Shown here piece after piece: positions 43,930-56,916 of a DNA stretch of 64,000 bases (positions are counted from its first letter, which is position 1; each line of letters starts with the position of its first letter). The notes under the pieces are model-generated. The model had not been told where the DNA came from. It saw nothing but the letters and a program-made list of their open reading frames with translations, and did no database searches. Position numbers and translations under genes: made by a program. Origin of the DNA: Ornithodoros turicata (Eukaryota; Arthropoda; Arachnida; Ixodida; Argasidae); NCBI RefSeq assembly GCF_037126465.1, contig NC_088206.1, positions 25,732,790 to 25,796,789 on the forward strand, read 5' to 3'.

Positions 43930-44860
43930 TCACATCAACTACAGTTTTACAACTTTGCGAGAGAGTGGCTTTTGGCGGAATGCTTTGTACACATCGTTCT
44001 TGTCGGTGACAGTGAAGGCATAGTTACTCAGAAGTGGCCTGAAGAAATATCTGCAAATCAAGGTGCACAGTTCTTCCCTAAGCTCACAGTCACGGCTAGG
44101 ACATTGCAACAGCGGGGAACAAGATAGAACAGGCACAGCATATTTGAGCAGTGTACCCAGTGGGCGAGGCAGGTTTGGCTTGCTCTTCAACGCACCATCA
44201 GCAAATTTGTTCAGAATGTCCACGGCACGGAGAAGGTCTTGTGAAGCGTTTCTCATGTTCCTCAGCTTCCTGTTCCATCTTGATCTTTCAAGTGCAGTGA
44301 TGTCCCCCTTCCTGAGGTTGTCCACTTGGGTTGATTGGTCCTGTCGTAGTGTTTGCTGTGGTGCTTTGCTCATATCCGCTGTTACTGCTTGTGTCAGCCT
44401 TTCTTCAGGCCGAACCGTACAGTGTCAGTGTCCATGCTGAGAGTCTGGTCGACTTTAAATTCTTCCTCTGGCAACGCAACATTCTGGGCAAACTTAATTC
44501 TTTTTGCTGAATCGATGATGCCACGTGTGTCATTGGCCAACTTTCGTTTCCTGATAGAGCTATTACCGCGGTTCGAAATTTGTCGTGGCTGAAGATGCGA
44601 TGGATAGTCCGGGAACACCGGAGGTAGCGCTCCCTTTTTGAGCCTCCGTCTCTTACCTTCCACAAAATCTGTATTTGTGAAATGCCAGCTGCACACTTTA
44701 CTGTAGTTAGACGTCGCGTTCCGCACCCAGTTATCACGTTTGATGCGCTTCAGCCACTGCTTCCTTGTGTCAATATCCGCGGGAATCTCGTGGAAAGACA
44801 CCCCGGGCGGCTTCTTCTTGGAGTCCGATCGACAGAGTGGAATGCAACAATACGCCATTA
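43930..44860 (-). pseudogene. Internally deleted P element: THAP domain joined to transposase C-terminus
   Basis: On the reverse strand the frame at 44858-44394 encodes a THAP finger (MAYCCIPLCRS, then CSWHF and ALPPVF) plus a nuclear-localisation-like KRKLA segment. A second frame, 44373-43939, encodes only the C-terminus (SPLLQCPSRDCELREEL, YFFRPLLSNYAF, LSRKVVKL), homologous to the end of the intact transposase at 24071. The whole RNase H-like catalytic core is deleted. An AATAAA lies just past the end at about 43917. Such THAP-only derivatives can act as repressors in Drosophila P systems; here that is only a possibility. Confidence 0.75.
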
Positions 44861-46897
44861 CCTAAAAGGAGAAGGAATAAAGCTCTTTCAAACGGGTGCT
44901 CGAAGAACTAAGCTTGCATTCATTCTTGTAGCTAAACACCACGCCTATATACATTTCGCTAATGCCACTAAAAGCGAGGAATAAAGTCTTACCTCAGGCT
45001 TTTCATTAAGAAGGGACCAGCTTCACACGTGTGCAAAAAGAAGAAGGCAAGAATCAAGGCGTGAAACACGCTAGAACCACTGCCACTGTGAACTTTGGCT
45101 TGCTCTCTCATATATTCTACCCTACTTACACAGCGCTCCTGGCGGGAGAAATGTTGCGCGGGCAGCTTAGCGGGGGACGGCGCCGGCAGCGTTGCCAGAT
45201 TGGGCTATAAACCGCCAAATTGGGCTACTTTTTGTGGCAGTTGGCGGGATGTTTTTCATCTTGGCTATTTGGCTGTTTTTGGGCTATACCAGCGTTTCAC
45301 GCCACGCGCTCGGACGACAGCACGCGACCACACGACGACTGTCACCCCGGTCACCCCTCGTTTCTGCATTTGTGTCCCGGCACATAAAATACATAATAAT
45401 GCACTGCCGTCTGCCGAGACTGAATAAAGTAATGATCCTTTGCGCTCCCAGGTCAGACGTGTTAATGGGCAGCAGAATAGATATCAGCAGATACGAAGAC
45501 ACATATGTCGGAATCCTTTTTCCGAATTCGGTAATCCTGTGGCGGACACAGGTGGTGATACTGCAACGCAGCTTTTGTTCGTGTACAATCAGAATTTCGA
45601 AGTTCACAGGAACCCATTCCCGTGCGACTTTATTCTTCTTCTGAACTTGCTGAGTTCGAATAAGTTGTGCGAACTGGAGAGAGTACGTATGGTGCCTTGG
45701 GCTCGCTGATGTTCCATTATTAAAAGCCCCAAAAATAATGCTGTTGGAATAAAGACTAACCATGTACAGGTCTGTGCACAGTTTAGTAACTACGGCGCGC
45801 ATATAAACGGTTGCTCCAAGTAAAAATTTGCCGGGTCCGCGACAACGCGAGTTGCTAACTTCAAGGTCAGGTTCCCAGCTTCACGTTATAGTTCGGGAAA
45901 CTTTGGCTTTGCAATTCCCTTCTCCTGGGAAATTCTTTCGATGAAACGTTCCATTACTTGCAGTCGTTGATCAAGAGATTTCGCTGTACTCTTTATGTCA
46001 ACCAGTATAGCAACAATATATTGCGGTCACCTCCTAGAGAATGATCAAAGGTGAGGGATCTAATTATCATTTCTCGCAGCTGTTCCCATATTGCACCTCG
46101 AACGCAGATGTTCCGAAAGCTACAAAATTCCAATAACTGTGACAAAGAATCACGCATCAACTGTCTGCATCAGCAATGGCATTGGCACCTCGCGTGATTA
46201 GCAATTGCAGCAGGTTCTGTTTTTTATAGATATATATATGTAGACAGAGAGGGTACCATCGAGACGTGCGCGTTCGCAACGGCGCATACGAACGGCGCGC
46301 GAACGGAAAGCGCATACGCTAGTCACTTTTGCAGTGTTTCAATAGCTTTACTTGAAATACAGTTTTGTCAAAATGTGCTTCATGTGTAAGCTACTGTATG
46401 TCACTTTTACACGCACAGCACACATTCCTGAAGCAGTACACACATACAGATAAGCTTTTAGGTGTGGTCTAAGTAAAGGCTAATGAAGGTATAATCCTAG
46501 ACATTATGGCTAATAAAGGGCTAGTCCAGGGCTAGAAGCCGCCTCAGTCTGGTATATAAAAGGTATCAAGTTGGGCTAGGGCAAGACGGTGGATGTCTAA
46601 GTTAAGACGTCTAGGTGGCGTAACCTTAGCTGTGCTAGAAGACGGCTAGAGGAACTTCCCTAGAGATTAAGGCTATTGAGAGACATCTACCTGACCTGTC
46701 AGTCGTCCAAATTTAGGCGTCGATTAGACATTTATTATCCCACCTTTGGCTACATGGGTGTCTGCTGCTGTCTCACCCTCGAGGAATGTCCTATTGTTAA
46801 ACAAAATTGGGGCGACTCCTCGTGGAGTGACAACAGCAGCAATCTTTGGCTTTTGCTTGCCATGTCTGTAATGTGAAATGAAGAAGTAAAAATACGC
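44861..46897. other. No recognised gene; short TTGGGCTA-rich element end near 45190
   Basis: CAGCGTTGCCAGATTGGGCTA at about 45187, followed by repeated TTGGGCTA and TTGGCTA, resembles the end of a short DNA element, but the other end was not found. The rest of this stretch has only short frames with no recognisable domain. Confidence 0.35.
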
Positions 46898-46920
46898 CAT
46901 AAGTGCTACAGGCACTTATG
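46898..46920. repeat. Perfect 9-bp hairpin
   Basis: CATAAGTGC and GCACTTATG are separated by 5 bases. The hairpin lies 12 bases outside the inverted-repeat terminus at 46932. Confidence 0.7.
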
Positions 46921-48965
46921 CTTGTACATAACTTTAAGGGGTCTCTGACCAGAACCTGGTCAATGTCTTTGTTTGTATCGATAACGAACCTACATGGGGC
47001 CTCCAAGTTACAACTGAAACGTTTCGTCTCTGCGGAGCCGCCAACTATTCCAAACAAGGAGCCGAAAAGCGGTTTCGATTTCTGCCCTCAACTCGTGCGA
47101 TCAGCGCAAAACTCTAGCTATTATGCAGTGGTTTTCCCATGTGTATGACGTCAAACGCCCGCGACGTTTATTGGTGGAAAGTCCACACCGGAAGTTCGTG
47201 TGGTTTCCGCAACTTCCGTATTGCTGGGTGCTTTTTCAATATGGACGCGGAAGCACAGCGGAGTCGACAAGTCAGCTTTTCAGCTACCTTTCAGCAGCTG
47301 AGAGGCACCTGCTACGTGCAGCAGAGTTTGGAGGCCTTGCTTTTGAAATGTTGAGCGGCGAATCGACTTCAGCATGAAGAGGAAGTTCCAACGACAGACT
47401 GTTAGATGAGCTTTCAGCATCCATCACGATGAAGCACATGAACAGTTTGTGTAAATTTCATGTTTGACGGCGCCGTGTAAAGGGGCCGGAGTGGTTCATT
47501 GCATAATAATGCCGAAAGAAGTCGAGTGCTTATGTTGCAAGGAGCTGCTCTTAAAGTAGCATGTTTAGAACTTCGAGGGCAGCACGAACCTAGCGCTCAT
47601 ATTCACAAGTAAGAAGCGTACGTGTCTCGTGCACAATCATGCTGGTTGGTTTCAATACAAAATAGTTTTTCTGAACTTTTCGTTATTGTTCGTCACTTAT
47701 TCAGAAAGAGTGCAGCTGAATTAATACTCGGCGTCCTACTAGCTTTAGCTTTGTTCAAAGCTTGCGTGTCTCATACAGGAAATAGATACGTACACTACAT
47801 ACCAACAGTTCGTGAGATGGATGTTGCACAGACTTGAAAAGCAAGATAATTGTTATACCAGTCTGCGCGGTGAACAGGATACGCAAAGCCTTTCCCATAG
47901 TAACTACTACATGCTTTAAATACCCAAGATACTAGGTGGAAGTACCCCCTACAGGGGGTGCACTTGCAATTTCAGCTGTAGACACATGTCGGTAATGATG
48001 CAACTATAATAATGACCCCCCCCCTCCCCCCAAACTTTTTTCAACACTCCTCCATGCTTGGGATTCTGGATAAACCACTGTGCTGACCCCTGACACAAAG
48101 CACCATCTCATCAGCATACTCAACCTGGTAAGAATTACATTGGGCTCTGAATTCCACCACAGACACAAATCCAATCCTGTTCTGACGCATCCTTTTGTCC
48201 ACCCATTCAGTCAATATGTCGTAAGTGTTGTTCGAACTCTTACTGTCTGATAGCACCCAAATAGTATTGTTTAGCACCTCAAGTATTTTAATGATCGTTA
48301 TGTGGAAGTAAATCAGACTGTTATGCAGGTTACCCTGTGTGTGACCTCGGTTCCTGCTCTCAGTCCTCCAGAAGTGCTCACTACACAAGTTGACTATCAA
48401 AAACCTCAATCTTCCATGCATGATGTAAAACCCCAGTTCGCTTGCTTCCTAGCCATTTTTTCATTCTCAATTTTCCTTTTGTGTGCAAAGTGCACACCTA
48501 GTTCGAGTAGGGTGTAGACCTTGAGGAACCAAGTTTTGTACCTTGGGCTGCTCAAATACTCAAATAGGCATGTTTTAGTCGAAGACGATGTAACATGAAA
48601 TGTGGTTCATATAGTTTATTGTGGCACTCAGATAATATCTTCATAATACATATGTCTGCAGAGATTGCTTCAAAATAGCATATGTGATGCAGCGTTATAC
48701 ATTATTGGGCTTCTGGGAAAAATCATGATTCACCTGATACAGACGGCAGCCTTTGTAACGGTGTCTGACACATTTTTAGCAGCCACTGTTTTACAATATG
48801 CATTAAAAATGCTCCAACTATGAAAGTATCACGAAGTTCTTCATTTCATTTGTTTACTTAAAGACCCTTGTGAAGGGATTTACATATATGCGGGAGGTTT
48901 TTTATCCAAAAAAGACAAATACCAAAATGATGCAAACAAAATTCGTTCACTCACCACAAAGAAAT

Positions 48966-49420
48966 TCATTCGATCTGAAAACGATCATAGCACTTGGAAA
49001 TAAATGATCGTACATTTTGTTCTGATGCTATGTGGGCAGGAACGTCATTCCAGTTTGACACCATCAGCTGGTGCGGAGAGTAGAGGAATTTTTTTGTTTG
49101 TGTAGGTGGAGCAAGTACTTTGTGCGAATCATCAAGTCTTGGAAGTAGCTTGTGAGGGGATTGACAGTAAGTGGGGTGGGGAGGAGTGTGACGGTAATAT
49201 AACATATGAAAGAATGCCAGGCCTGATACCTTTCATCTGGTAATCAAAGGAGTAAGAAAGAGTTTGGCTTTAATGGCTGAGACGCTGGAAAAAGGATGAT
49301 AATCACGAGCAACAAACCGTGCGGTTCTGTACAAATTCTACTTTGTCGATTAAGAGATGATGGGATGGGTTCCAGATTGCAGAGGCCTATTCCACTTCTT
49401 TTGAACATGGCAGTTGATGT
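48966..49420 (-). pseudogene. LINE reverse transcriptase C-terminus remnant
   Basis: The reverse strand reads, with stops and shifts, TARFVARDYHPFSSVSAIKAKL and then PHQLMVSNWNDVPAHIASEQNVRSF, the pattern at the end of many LINE reverse transcriptases (SVT...L, then WN.LP..I). Only this tail remains. The clade cannot be set. Confidence 0.55.
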
Positions 49421-49483
49421 TCTGAGACTGGAACACATAGAAAAGGCAAATACATACAAAGCATCAAGTGCCTAAGAAATGAA

Positions 49484-49625
49484 TGATGAAAGAAGGCAGT
49501 CACTGGAAAGGTTAGCCAGTAGTAGGATTTGAACCCACATCTTCTGTATTACCGATCCAGGGCCCTTACCAATTGAGCTAAGCCAACACGCCTCTCCAGT
49601 GACTTCCAAGGGTGCAGATGTACCC
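49484..49625 (+). mobile_element. Second copy of the tRNA-like SINE
   Basis: The copy matches the SINE at 12579. The reverse strand holds TAGCTCAATTGG (A-box) and GGGTTCAAATCC (B-box), flanked by CAGTCACTGGA and TCCAGTGACTTCC as inverted repeats. The adjacent text AAGGGTGC is also shared. Target duplications were not determined. Confidence 0.7.
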
Positions 49626-50355
49626 TAGGAATAGGTTTATGGGCAGGAGAACATTAGTCACTGTTATTATACAGGCATAGCTCTCTGTCCAGTATGATCA
49701 CCGCAGAGCACATTTACAGGAACTCACAGCCACAAAACTTGCATAATAAATATGTGATAACCTCAAACAGCTATTATATATAATAAGTGGGACATGGAAC
49801 TCCAATAGCAGATGGTCTGGCAGTACAACACAGGTAATCTTGCCATCACTATATTTTTCCCAAAATGCTGAAAATAAATCGATAGAATTACTGCAGTGAA
49901 CTGCTCAATTTTTCACCTCAGATATATTTTTAGCACTCTGTCTTTCATGTTTCAAAATATACATGCATCGAACCTGCAGAAGCTTGTGTGTGTAAGTAGA
50001 GTCACACATCTCATGTGCAACAGGCAGGTCTAAGTTGTATTGAGATATGTCAATTCCTTACGCGTGCTCACCACCTGTAGATTCCTTTAAAAGGAACAAA
50101 AAAATTTTTGGTTAGTAACGACTTCACGCTATATACCACATTTATAAAAGAAATTGGTCCCGTACCTGACGGACAACTGTCATGACCATTGCCAGATGTC
50201 TTCCTCTCCTGTTCCTTCCACTTCCATGAAGTGATCACCCTAACATTGTTAAAAAAGCCATATAAATGCGATAACTGAGATATTACCACTACGAGCATAC
50301 AGCAAATCACAACCACATAAATAAAATACACAATTGCACCGAGCTGTCCACATTT

Positions 50356-50965
50356 TCACACACACACACAAAAAAAATACATAACAGAGTGGACTGTCTC
50401 TAATAACACTTCAACAAGTTTGTGTAACTCTGTTTTAAAACTGGACACAGGAAGGCCATTTCCAATCAGCTGAAAAAAATTGTTCGGAAGAGGAACATTT
50501 TCTGCTGATTTCTGTAGTTGGTCCATAGCAGTGGAACCTTGTAAGGTGGTACAGTGATAGATTTCATACCGTAATGGCAAGTGTTTGGGATGGCGCTAAA
50601 AGATCCTGAATTTGCAAGGCAATTTTGTGTAAATGTCTGATTTCCAAGTGAACGCTTTGTCTACTATATTTTGCATGTCTTGAAGGAGCTGAGGGGCTGG
50701 ATGGATGGATTGTAGTGGCACCCCTGCTGGGCCTCTTTGCAACGAGGGTCCAGCACATTGCACCTGTAGACAACCTGTAGACATGGTTGTCGTATACCAG
50801 GCATTCTTCCTTTCTTTTTCTGTGCACTGCAATTTTATCGTAGTTGCCCTCTGTGGTGTTTCCCCAGATTAGACAACAATAGTACAGCTTGGGGTAAACT
50901 AAGGATTTCAACCTGCGTTGGTTTAGAATCCATAACCCTTCTTTACTATGTGCAGTATGCTGCAT
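50356..50965 (-). pseudogene. Second LINE remnant (RT end) with an internal insert
   Basis: The reverse strand reads YPKLYYCCLIWGNTTEGNYDKIAV near 50890 and, in further segments, DIYTKLPCKF and LPNNFFQLIGNGLPVSSFKTELHKLV (about 50470), the familiar end of LINE reverse transcriptases. About 110 bases at 50690-50800, with CCTGTAGACAACCTGTAGAC and a GGATGGATGGAT run, interrupt it. Confidence 0.5.
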
Positions 50966-52541
50966 ATTATAAGGAAAACAAATAGAAGAAAACTTGTACC
51001 TGATCCCTGCCTTGTATTTCCAACATTTGGTTCCACATCTTGTCCAAGGAAGTCATGAACTACATTGGTGCACACTGCTGTGACAATTATAATGTTACAT
51101 CTAGATGCAGAATACACAGCTTCATTTTACGTACTGTGAATGTTGCTTAGTGCATTGGAATGGCTGCATTCAACAACACACGGAATTGTACAGTAATCTT
51201 TTGATTTAGTGCGTAAACTTCTTAGTGCGTAATTTTCTTTAATCCGTATTTTTCTTTGTTGCGTAAATGGTCTCCTAACATCTGCATGCCACAACATAAT
51301 TCTCACAAGGAGAGTAATCACTGTATAAATTATACAGAAGACACTAACCTCGTCACGTCCAGATGCAACAGTCTTGGAAGACAGATTCAAGGAAAGCACT
51401 GCGGACTGCTGTAGGCGGAGGTTCTTTGTACTCAAACTGAGGGGTCCGTCTCATAGTCTGCATTCTTCAAATACGATTGGCAAAAACCGCCGCGGTATTA
51501 TCCTGCCGCTGCGGTTGATCGCGCAGTATCGTACGGAACTGAATGCCCGCCGAGAAATCTCGCTTTGACGACACAACCGAGGCACGTCACATGAAGTAAG
51601 GGCTGTACCTCGATAAATTGGTCGTTGTTCCAAAAGATATCAATAAAGAAAACTTGGAAATACACACACTACGCTAACGCAGTGAAATAGCGCGCTGGAT
51701 CCCGAAAGTCGTCGTAGCTCGTAGCCTCGTAGCTCCTCTTTCCACGGAAGTCGCTAATTGGATTATCGCGGTTATAAAACAGGTCGTAGATTTCGAAGTA
51801 TATACATACTTTTTATTTCCAGACATTGTGACAACAGTATATCTGCGTAAAAATGTTGGTTCTTGCTGAAAGTTGTTGTTGTAGTGCTCGATCACGTGAC
51901 TGCATTCTGCGCGCTGATTGTATGGGCGATTGACGTCATCCCAGTGGGATGACCAGATGAGTTTTCTATATATGCGTACGTTTTCTTGGTTTGACGCTAG
52001 GTGTGCCAGCGTCGGCGTGAACCGCGATGTTCAAAATTCGAGTTTACGAAAACTACGAGGTGTTGAGGCATGCATTTTCGTATGTGAAGTTGCTTTTGTG
52101 TATTCTATCGGTTGCCACTGCGGAAAAGGCTCTCCAGCTTCTGGTCAGAGACCCTTTAAGACGGCCTTAGAAGTTGGCCCAGGACGCACATTCCCCAGGA
52201 GATCAGTCGTGACGTTGCCCACCTCTATGAGGCCGACCACGGCTAGCCCTTTCACAATTACCATCACCACACAACTTTAACTTTATTCTCATAGCTCACA
52301 TCTAATGTTTCGCGTGTAATGGGTGAAGCACTCCATGTCATAGTCACGATTTATTTGTTGTTGTTACGATCTTGAAAACATCCATCGCCTCTCAGTCGAC
52401 CAAACATACGATATCTGTTCGCCTTGCACAAAACTCCAACTGCCCTGTCGTATCTTCGGTTTTCTCGTGAATGCGCACTTCCTAATGAAAACTACAAAAG
52501 CTCCAGCCAAGTTGTTCGCGACATCTTTATGTAGAGTGAAT

Positions 52542-53326
52542 TAGAGCCCTGCACAGGCCGACTTTTCCGGGCCCGACCCGGCCCGAGCGCATCGAAAAAT
52601 GGCCAGGCCCGACCCGGGCCCGGACCTTCATATTTTTATGCGGCCCGACCCGGCCCGGCAGGTGACCCAGTGACTAGAACCCGGCTCTGCCCGGCCCGGT
52701 GACCCGGCAGTAGATCCCGGCATAGTATTTCCAGCCGCGACGTACGCGTTTCTGGCGATTATCAAACGAATTTATCAGTAAATTTATAAGGAGAGAAGAC
52801 AAACATATAAGTGATGGCGGTTTAACACCATAACCGCACCAGACCAAATTAAATCCAGAACGTACGCGGGCATGGGCGTTATCGTTACACTGTCAAGATT
52901 TTGCGGAGGTAGAGGACGCTGTCGACAAACTCCTTCTCCCAGTCCATACCCCTCTCACCAAGCTTTGCAAAGTGATTGTGAAATACGTGAGGAGTGACGA
53001 GCAATGTAAAGTGGCTTTCAGAATGTTCTAGAGGGTCGAATCATATGCCTAATGCAGTATCCCTTGCTTGTCTTTGCAAAATATGCACAGGAATGACGCA
53101 AGCGCATGATGATATGAAATAATGCATCTCCATTGTGTGGAGTTAGCTGCGCGGGCCGGCCGGGCCTGACTCTCGGAAACATATTTGTTGGCCCGGGCCC
53201 GGCCCGGCCCGCGGTGCTAGCGTATTTTGTCGGCCCGGGATCGGCCCGGCCCCGAGCACACAGCCAATAACAAGCCCGGCTCTGCCCGCGGGCCGGGTCG
53301 GGGGCCCATGCCCGTGCAGGGCTTTA
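52542..53326. mobile_element. hAT-like non-autonomous element, GGCCCGACCCGG-rich
   Basis: The ends are TAGAGCCCTGCACAGGC (left) and, inverted, TAAAGCCCTGCACGGGC (right). The flanks GAGTGAAT (52534-52541) and AAGTGAAT (53327-53334) form an 8-bp target duplication with one change. Both arms are packed with GGGCCCGACCCGGCC-type repeats. No transposase is present in its 785 bp. Confidence 0.75.
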
Positions 53327-54286
53327 AAGTGAATAGGGACAGGGTGCAGACAAGCTGGGGCTTCATCGTGGATGAAAACCAAGAGGCACCAAGGGAAAGG
53401 TTATGGGTAACCTTTCGCTTTTTTTTTTCAACCATTACATATATCTTCCCCCCACCCCCACCCCGAGAGGCACGGATGAAAAGGACAAACTTTTATGTCG
53501 CTCTACTGAGTGAAACTCCCGAGACACGGGAGCGAAAAAAGGGACGACACAACAGTCTCGCTACAATACTGGGTATACTGTTCTTTTCCAAATTAATGTC
53601 CGCTGTAATTTTACAATTAGTATTCATCTGCAGTGCTATTGCTTCACATTGTCATAGCAACCTTTACTTGCCCCTGCTCCTTTCAATGCTCGTGTTAACC
53701 GCTGTGGGAGTAACACGTATCGCATTCAGTCGCATGATATAAAGCATGATTGCTGGATTGCAGCTTGTCCTATCACTTTGTCGTGTTCCCCATCTTACAG
53801 TGGTTCTTCAAAATCAAGGAACTGACCCCTTTTCGAGGAATACACAACCCACCTTGCTTATGATTGATGGGAGCAGAAGGGCGCTGACTAGCTGGTGCAT
53901 GACTACAAAAGGACATTATTTCGTAGAATTTTTAATTCTCAAAAGATTTTGGAATTTATGTGCGTCTTGTGTCTATCCCTGCCTCGGGTAACGTCCTTTT
54001 GTAATACACCTTACTTATGATACATACATCTTAGTCGACTGAAATATCGTACAGGCTGTAGCTAGATTTTTATACTAAATGTCGCATTCTACGAATGTGC
54101 GAGGGTAACACAGAATGCGTGATATTACTCCTGTTCCTAGTGACACAAGCTTTTTCGTATTATTCTAATTAGTTGGTTGTTTCAGATGCCGCCAACAGAA
54201 AGATCTAGACGCTGGCGACGAGAACGTCCGAAGAAAACAAAACCCGGAATGCGTGACGCTTCTACACTGCATGGCTGTCACCAGCT
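53327..54286. other. No recognised gene
   Basis: Short frames only. The stretch contains a T-run near 53421 and a C-rich tract near 53450. Confidence 0.4.
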
Positions 54287-54715
54287 CCGGTGGCGCAGCG
54301 GTAACGCGTGCGCTTGGAGACTGGGAGGTCCGCGGTTCGAATCCGCGGGCCGGCTGTGCCGTCTGGGGTTTTTCCTGGGTTTCCCTCAGATGTGTAATAG
54401 GCGTATGCCGGCACAGTTCCCCTGAAGTCGGCCCATGGACGCAGCTATCCTCCCCCCGAGCGGATTTCACCCCTCACCCTTTCCTCTCCTCCTCTCCACC
54501 ACCTTTCCCTTCCCGAGAAACATGCCGCCTAATCAGGCAGGCAGACCTCTCGGGTTCCTCCCAACGACACTCCTCCTCCTCCTCCTCCGCATGGTTGTCC
54601 ACGAAGGAGTCTTGTCCTGGTCCGAGGCATGGAACAACACGCCGAAAGGCGTTAATGGGGAACCGTTACCATCAACGTTTATGACGGTCACCCCCTTAAA
54701 AGATCGGAGCCACCA
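54287..54715 (+). mobile_element. tRNA-derived SINE, second family
   Basis: The head has an A-box-like TGGCGCAGCGGTAACGCG at 54291 and a perfect B-box GGTTCGAATCC at 54334-54344, preceded by GTCCGC and followed by GCGGGC, as in a tRNA T-arm. The body includes GGTTTTTCCTGGGTTTCCCT and a CTC-rich tract. The 3' limit and the target duplication are uncertain. Similar sequences are familiar from tick genomes, which is part of the host inference. Confidence 0.65.
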
Positions 54716-55164
54716 GATGGGAAGGATGGATGCCCCCTAAATGTGCTTGCAGTTTGCGAAAGATGCGGAGGGCATATTATAAACAAAATTGCTCACCTGC
54801 GGAGCCAGCGCCACATTCAGGCGTGGAAAACACAGCAGGCTCACACTCAAGCCCACTCAAACCCACCTGGAGAAGTGTAACAGCATGCTACGTTATAATT
54901 TTGAAATTGTAACCGAATATACAAACTTAATATGTAAAAAGTACGTGTGTCATGTGTCTAGCTCATTCTAAACGGGCATTGTCTGCGTAGGGCTACATGA
55001 CGCGACACGAACAAGGAATGGAAGTACCCAAAAGTGCTTTGATGGGAGCGACTTGATTGTGCTCTACGAATCTCATTGCGCACACCTCGTCCTTTGTCCC
55101 CCCGCCCCATGTATTTCGTAATTGAAGTAAAGGTAGTTAAGACGTCGAACTGGGCCTGTATTGG

Positions 55165-56430
55165 TAATACGGTAATAGGATTATGTAATTCATTTCGCTC
55201 TAGAGAAAGTAGTTCTCTAAACATTGGATCCCAAATGGAAAATGACGTCGGAAACAGGGTATGGGTTGGAGGGATTGAGCAGGCTAATTATAAATAGAGG
55301 ATCAAATGGAGAACATACGTATTTCTTTAGTAGCGATTGAGACTTATGGGAATAAGATTATGGAATTCATTTCGCTCTAGGGAATTTTCTACAGATTGGA
55401 TCCCAGAGGGAAAAACAGGTCGGGCACAGCGTATGGGTTACAGTGGAAGGCATAAGCGGCGAATAATAGAGGACTAAATGGAGCACGTATTTGTTTAGCA
55501 GCTATTGGGATATATGGGAATAAGATTATGCGAGTCATTTCGCTCTAGGAAAAGAAATGTACTAAACACTGGGTCTCAGTGGGAAAAACACGTCGGACAC
55601 ATGGTATGGGTTGGAGGGCATGAGCCGGCGAATTATAAATACAGCACCAAATGGAGTACGTATTTCTTTAGCAGTTATTGAGACACATGGGAATAAGATT
55701 ATACAGTTAATTTCGCTCTAGGGAAAGTTTTCTAAACATTGGGTCCCAAAGGGAAAAAATTACAGGACGGTTACAATTGCGTAGCGTGAATTTCAATGGT
55801 AGCTGTTGTATGTGGATGTTGACACTTTTATTGCTGATATATGCGCAACTACTTTAGAGTGACGAGTACTGCCTTGTGATCTGTGAAGTGAGTGGTGATG
55901 TGTAGGTGCTGGGATTAGCGGGACGAAAATATTACTGAAATCGGGACAAAAGCGGGACAGGAAACGCTGCTAAAATCGGGACACTTTCCGGGACGACGTA
56001 CCCATCTCTGAGTATGTCAAAACTGCTTTTATTAGCTTTATATTATTCTAACTTGTTTTGCATCACCGAAACCGACAGAAGAAGAATAACACAAGAAGCG
56101 GAGGGTTTTGTGATACAGCCACAGCGATTTCCCGAGACCTTCCCGTTAACAGCTACCGCTGTACAACACGTTGAACACAGGGTATGTGTTGGAGGGCATG
56201 AGCCGGCGAATAATAAATAGGGGACCAAATGGAGTACATGTTTGTTTAGTAGCTATTGAGACATATGGGAACAAGATTATGCAAGTCATTTCGCTCTAGG
56301 GAAAGACGTTTTCTAAACATTGGGTATCAAAGGGGAAAACACGTCGGACACGAGGTATGGGTTGGAGGGCATGAGCCGGCGAATTATAAATAGCGGACCA
56401 AACGGGAGTACATATTTGTGGTACCTCCCA
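55165..56430. repeat. Tandem satellite, 167-178-bp unit, at least five units
   Basis: CATTTCGCTCTAG recurs at 55191, 55369, 55536, 55709 and 56287. Around it are ACATGGGAATAAGATTATG, TATGGGTTGGAGGGCATGAG and GCCGGCGAATTATAAATA. The array is broken at about 55770-56150 by unrelated DNA with CGGGAC repeats, ending in ATCTCTGAG, probably another small element. 54716-55164 holds no recognised gene. Confidence 0.75.
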
Positions 56431-56640
56431 GGATTGTCTGTGTGATGTGAGGGAAAGCTTACTAGTAGCGCCGAGCGACGACAGCTCACGCCAGGGGTAT
56501 ACCACATTTGAACAGATGTCAGCATTCTCTGAGAGCATCTTGGATAAAACTGCACCGGGGTTGTCCGGGAACCAGCAGGGTGTGTAGTGCAACACACCAG
56601 TAACTCCGAGAGCAAGGGCAATATCGAAGATAAACCTGCA
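56431..56640 (-). other. Coding-like fragment, unrecognised
   Basis: The reverse strand is open with a protein-like composition (a hydrophobic run IALALGVTGVLHYTPCWF, then PGAVLSKMLSENADICS). No family is recognised and no start or splice site could be fixed. It may be an exon or an element remnant. 56641-56916 is featureless. Confidence 0.25.
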
Positions 56641-56916
56641 CCATGGCTGTACTCGTAGCAGGAGGCAGCTGGTGTTTCGCGGGAAATTTGAAAACTTGTG
56701 CTTTTTGGTTATGACGTTTTGATTAGCGTGCAGTACGCCCCAGTGCAGTACGCAGTGCAGTGCGTAGCGATACGTGGTGACAACGCAAATATGAAAGGGG
56801 CAGACTTTATTGTAGACGGAAGAAAAGATCGGCTAACGATGACACAAACGCAGCTAAAATAGCAGATGAATGTTTAGTGCCTTTTTTGCGATATTTATCA
56901 CTGCAAAGTTGATCCT

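Larger units (their letters stand above)
46932..52160. repeat. Inverted pair of CTTTAAGGGGTCTCTGACCAG termini 5.2 kb apart
   Basis: CTTTAAGGGGTCTCTGACCAG near 46932 is matched in inverted orientation by CTGGTCAGAGACCCTTTAAG at 52141-52160. They may be the two ends of one element or two separate MITE ends. Between them lie LINE remnants and a SINE. Near 47145-47240 are TGACGTCA- and CCGGAAGT-type promoter motifs, with a short ATG frame at about 47242 of unknown meaning. Confidence 0.4.

Noticed and set aside
54290..54356. A functional tRNA gene at the second SINE
   Set aside because: The B-box arm is good but the remainder continues into a SINE body and no proper anticodon arm was found.
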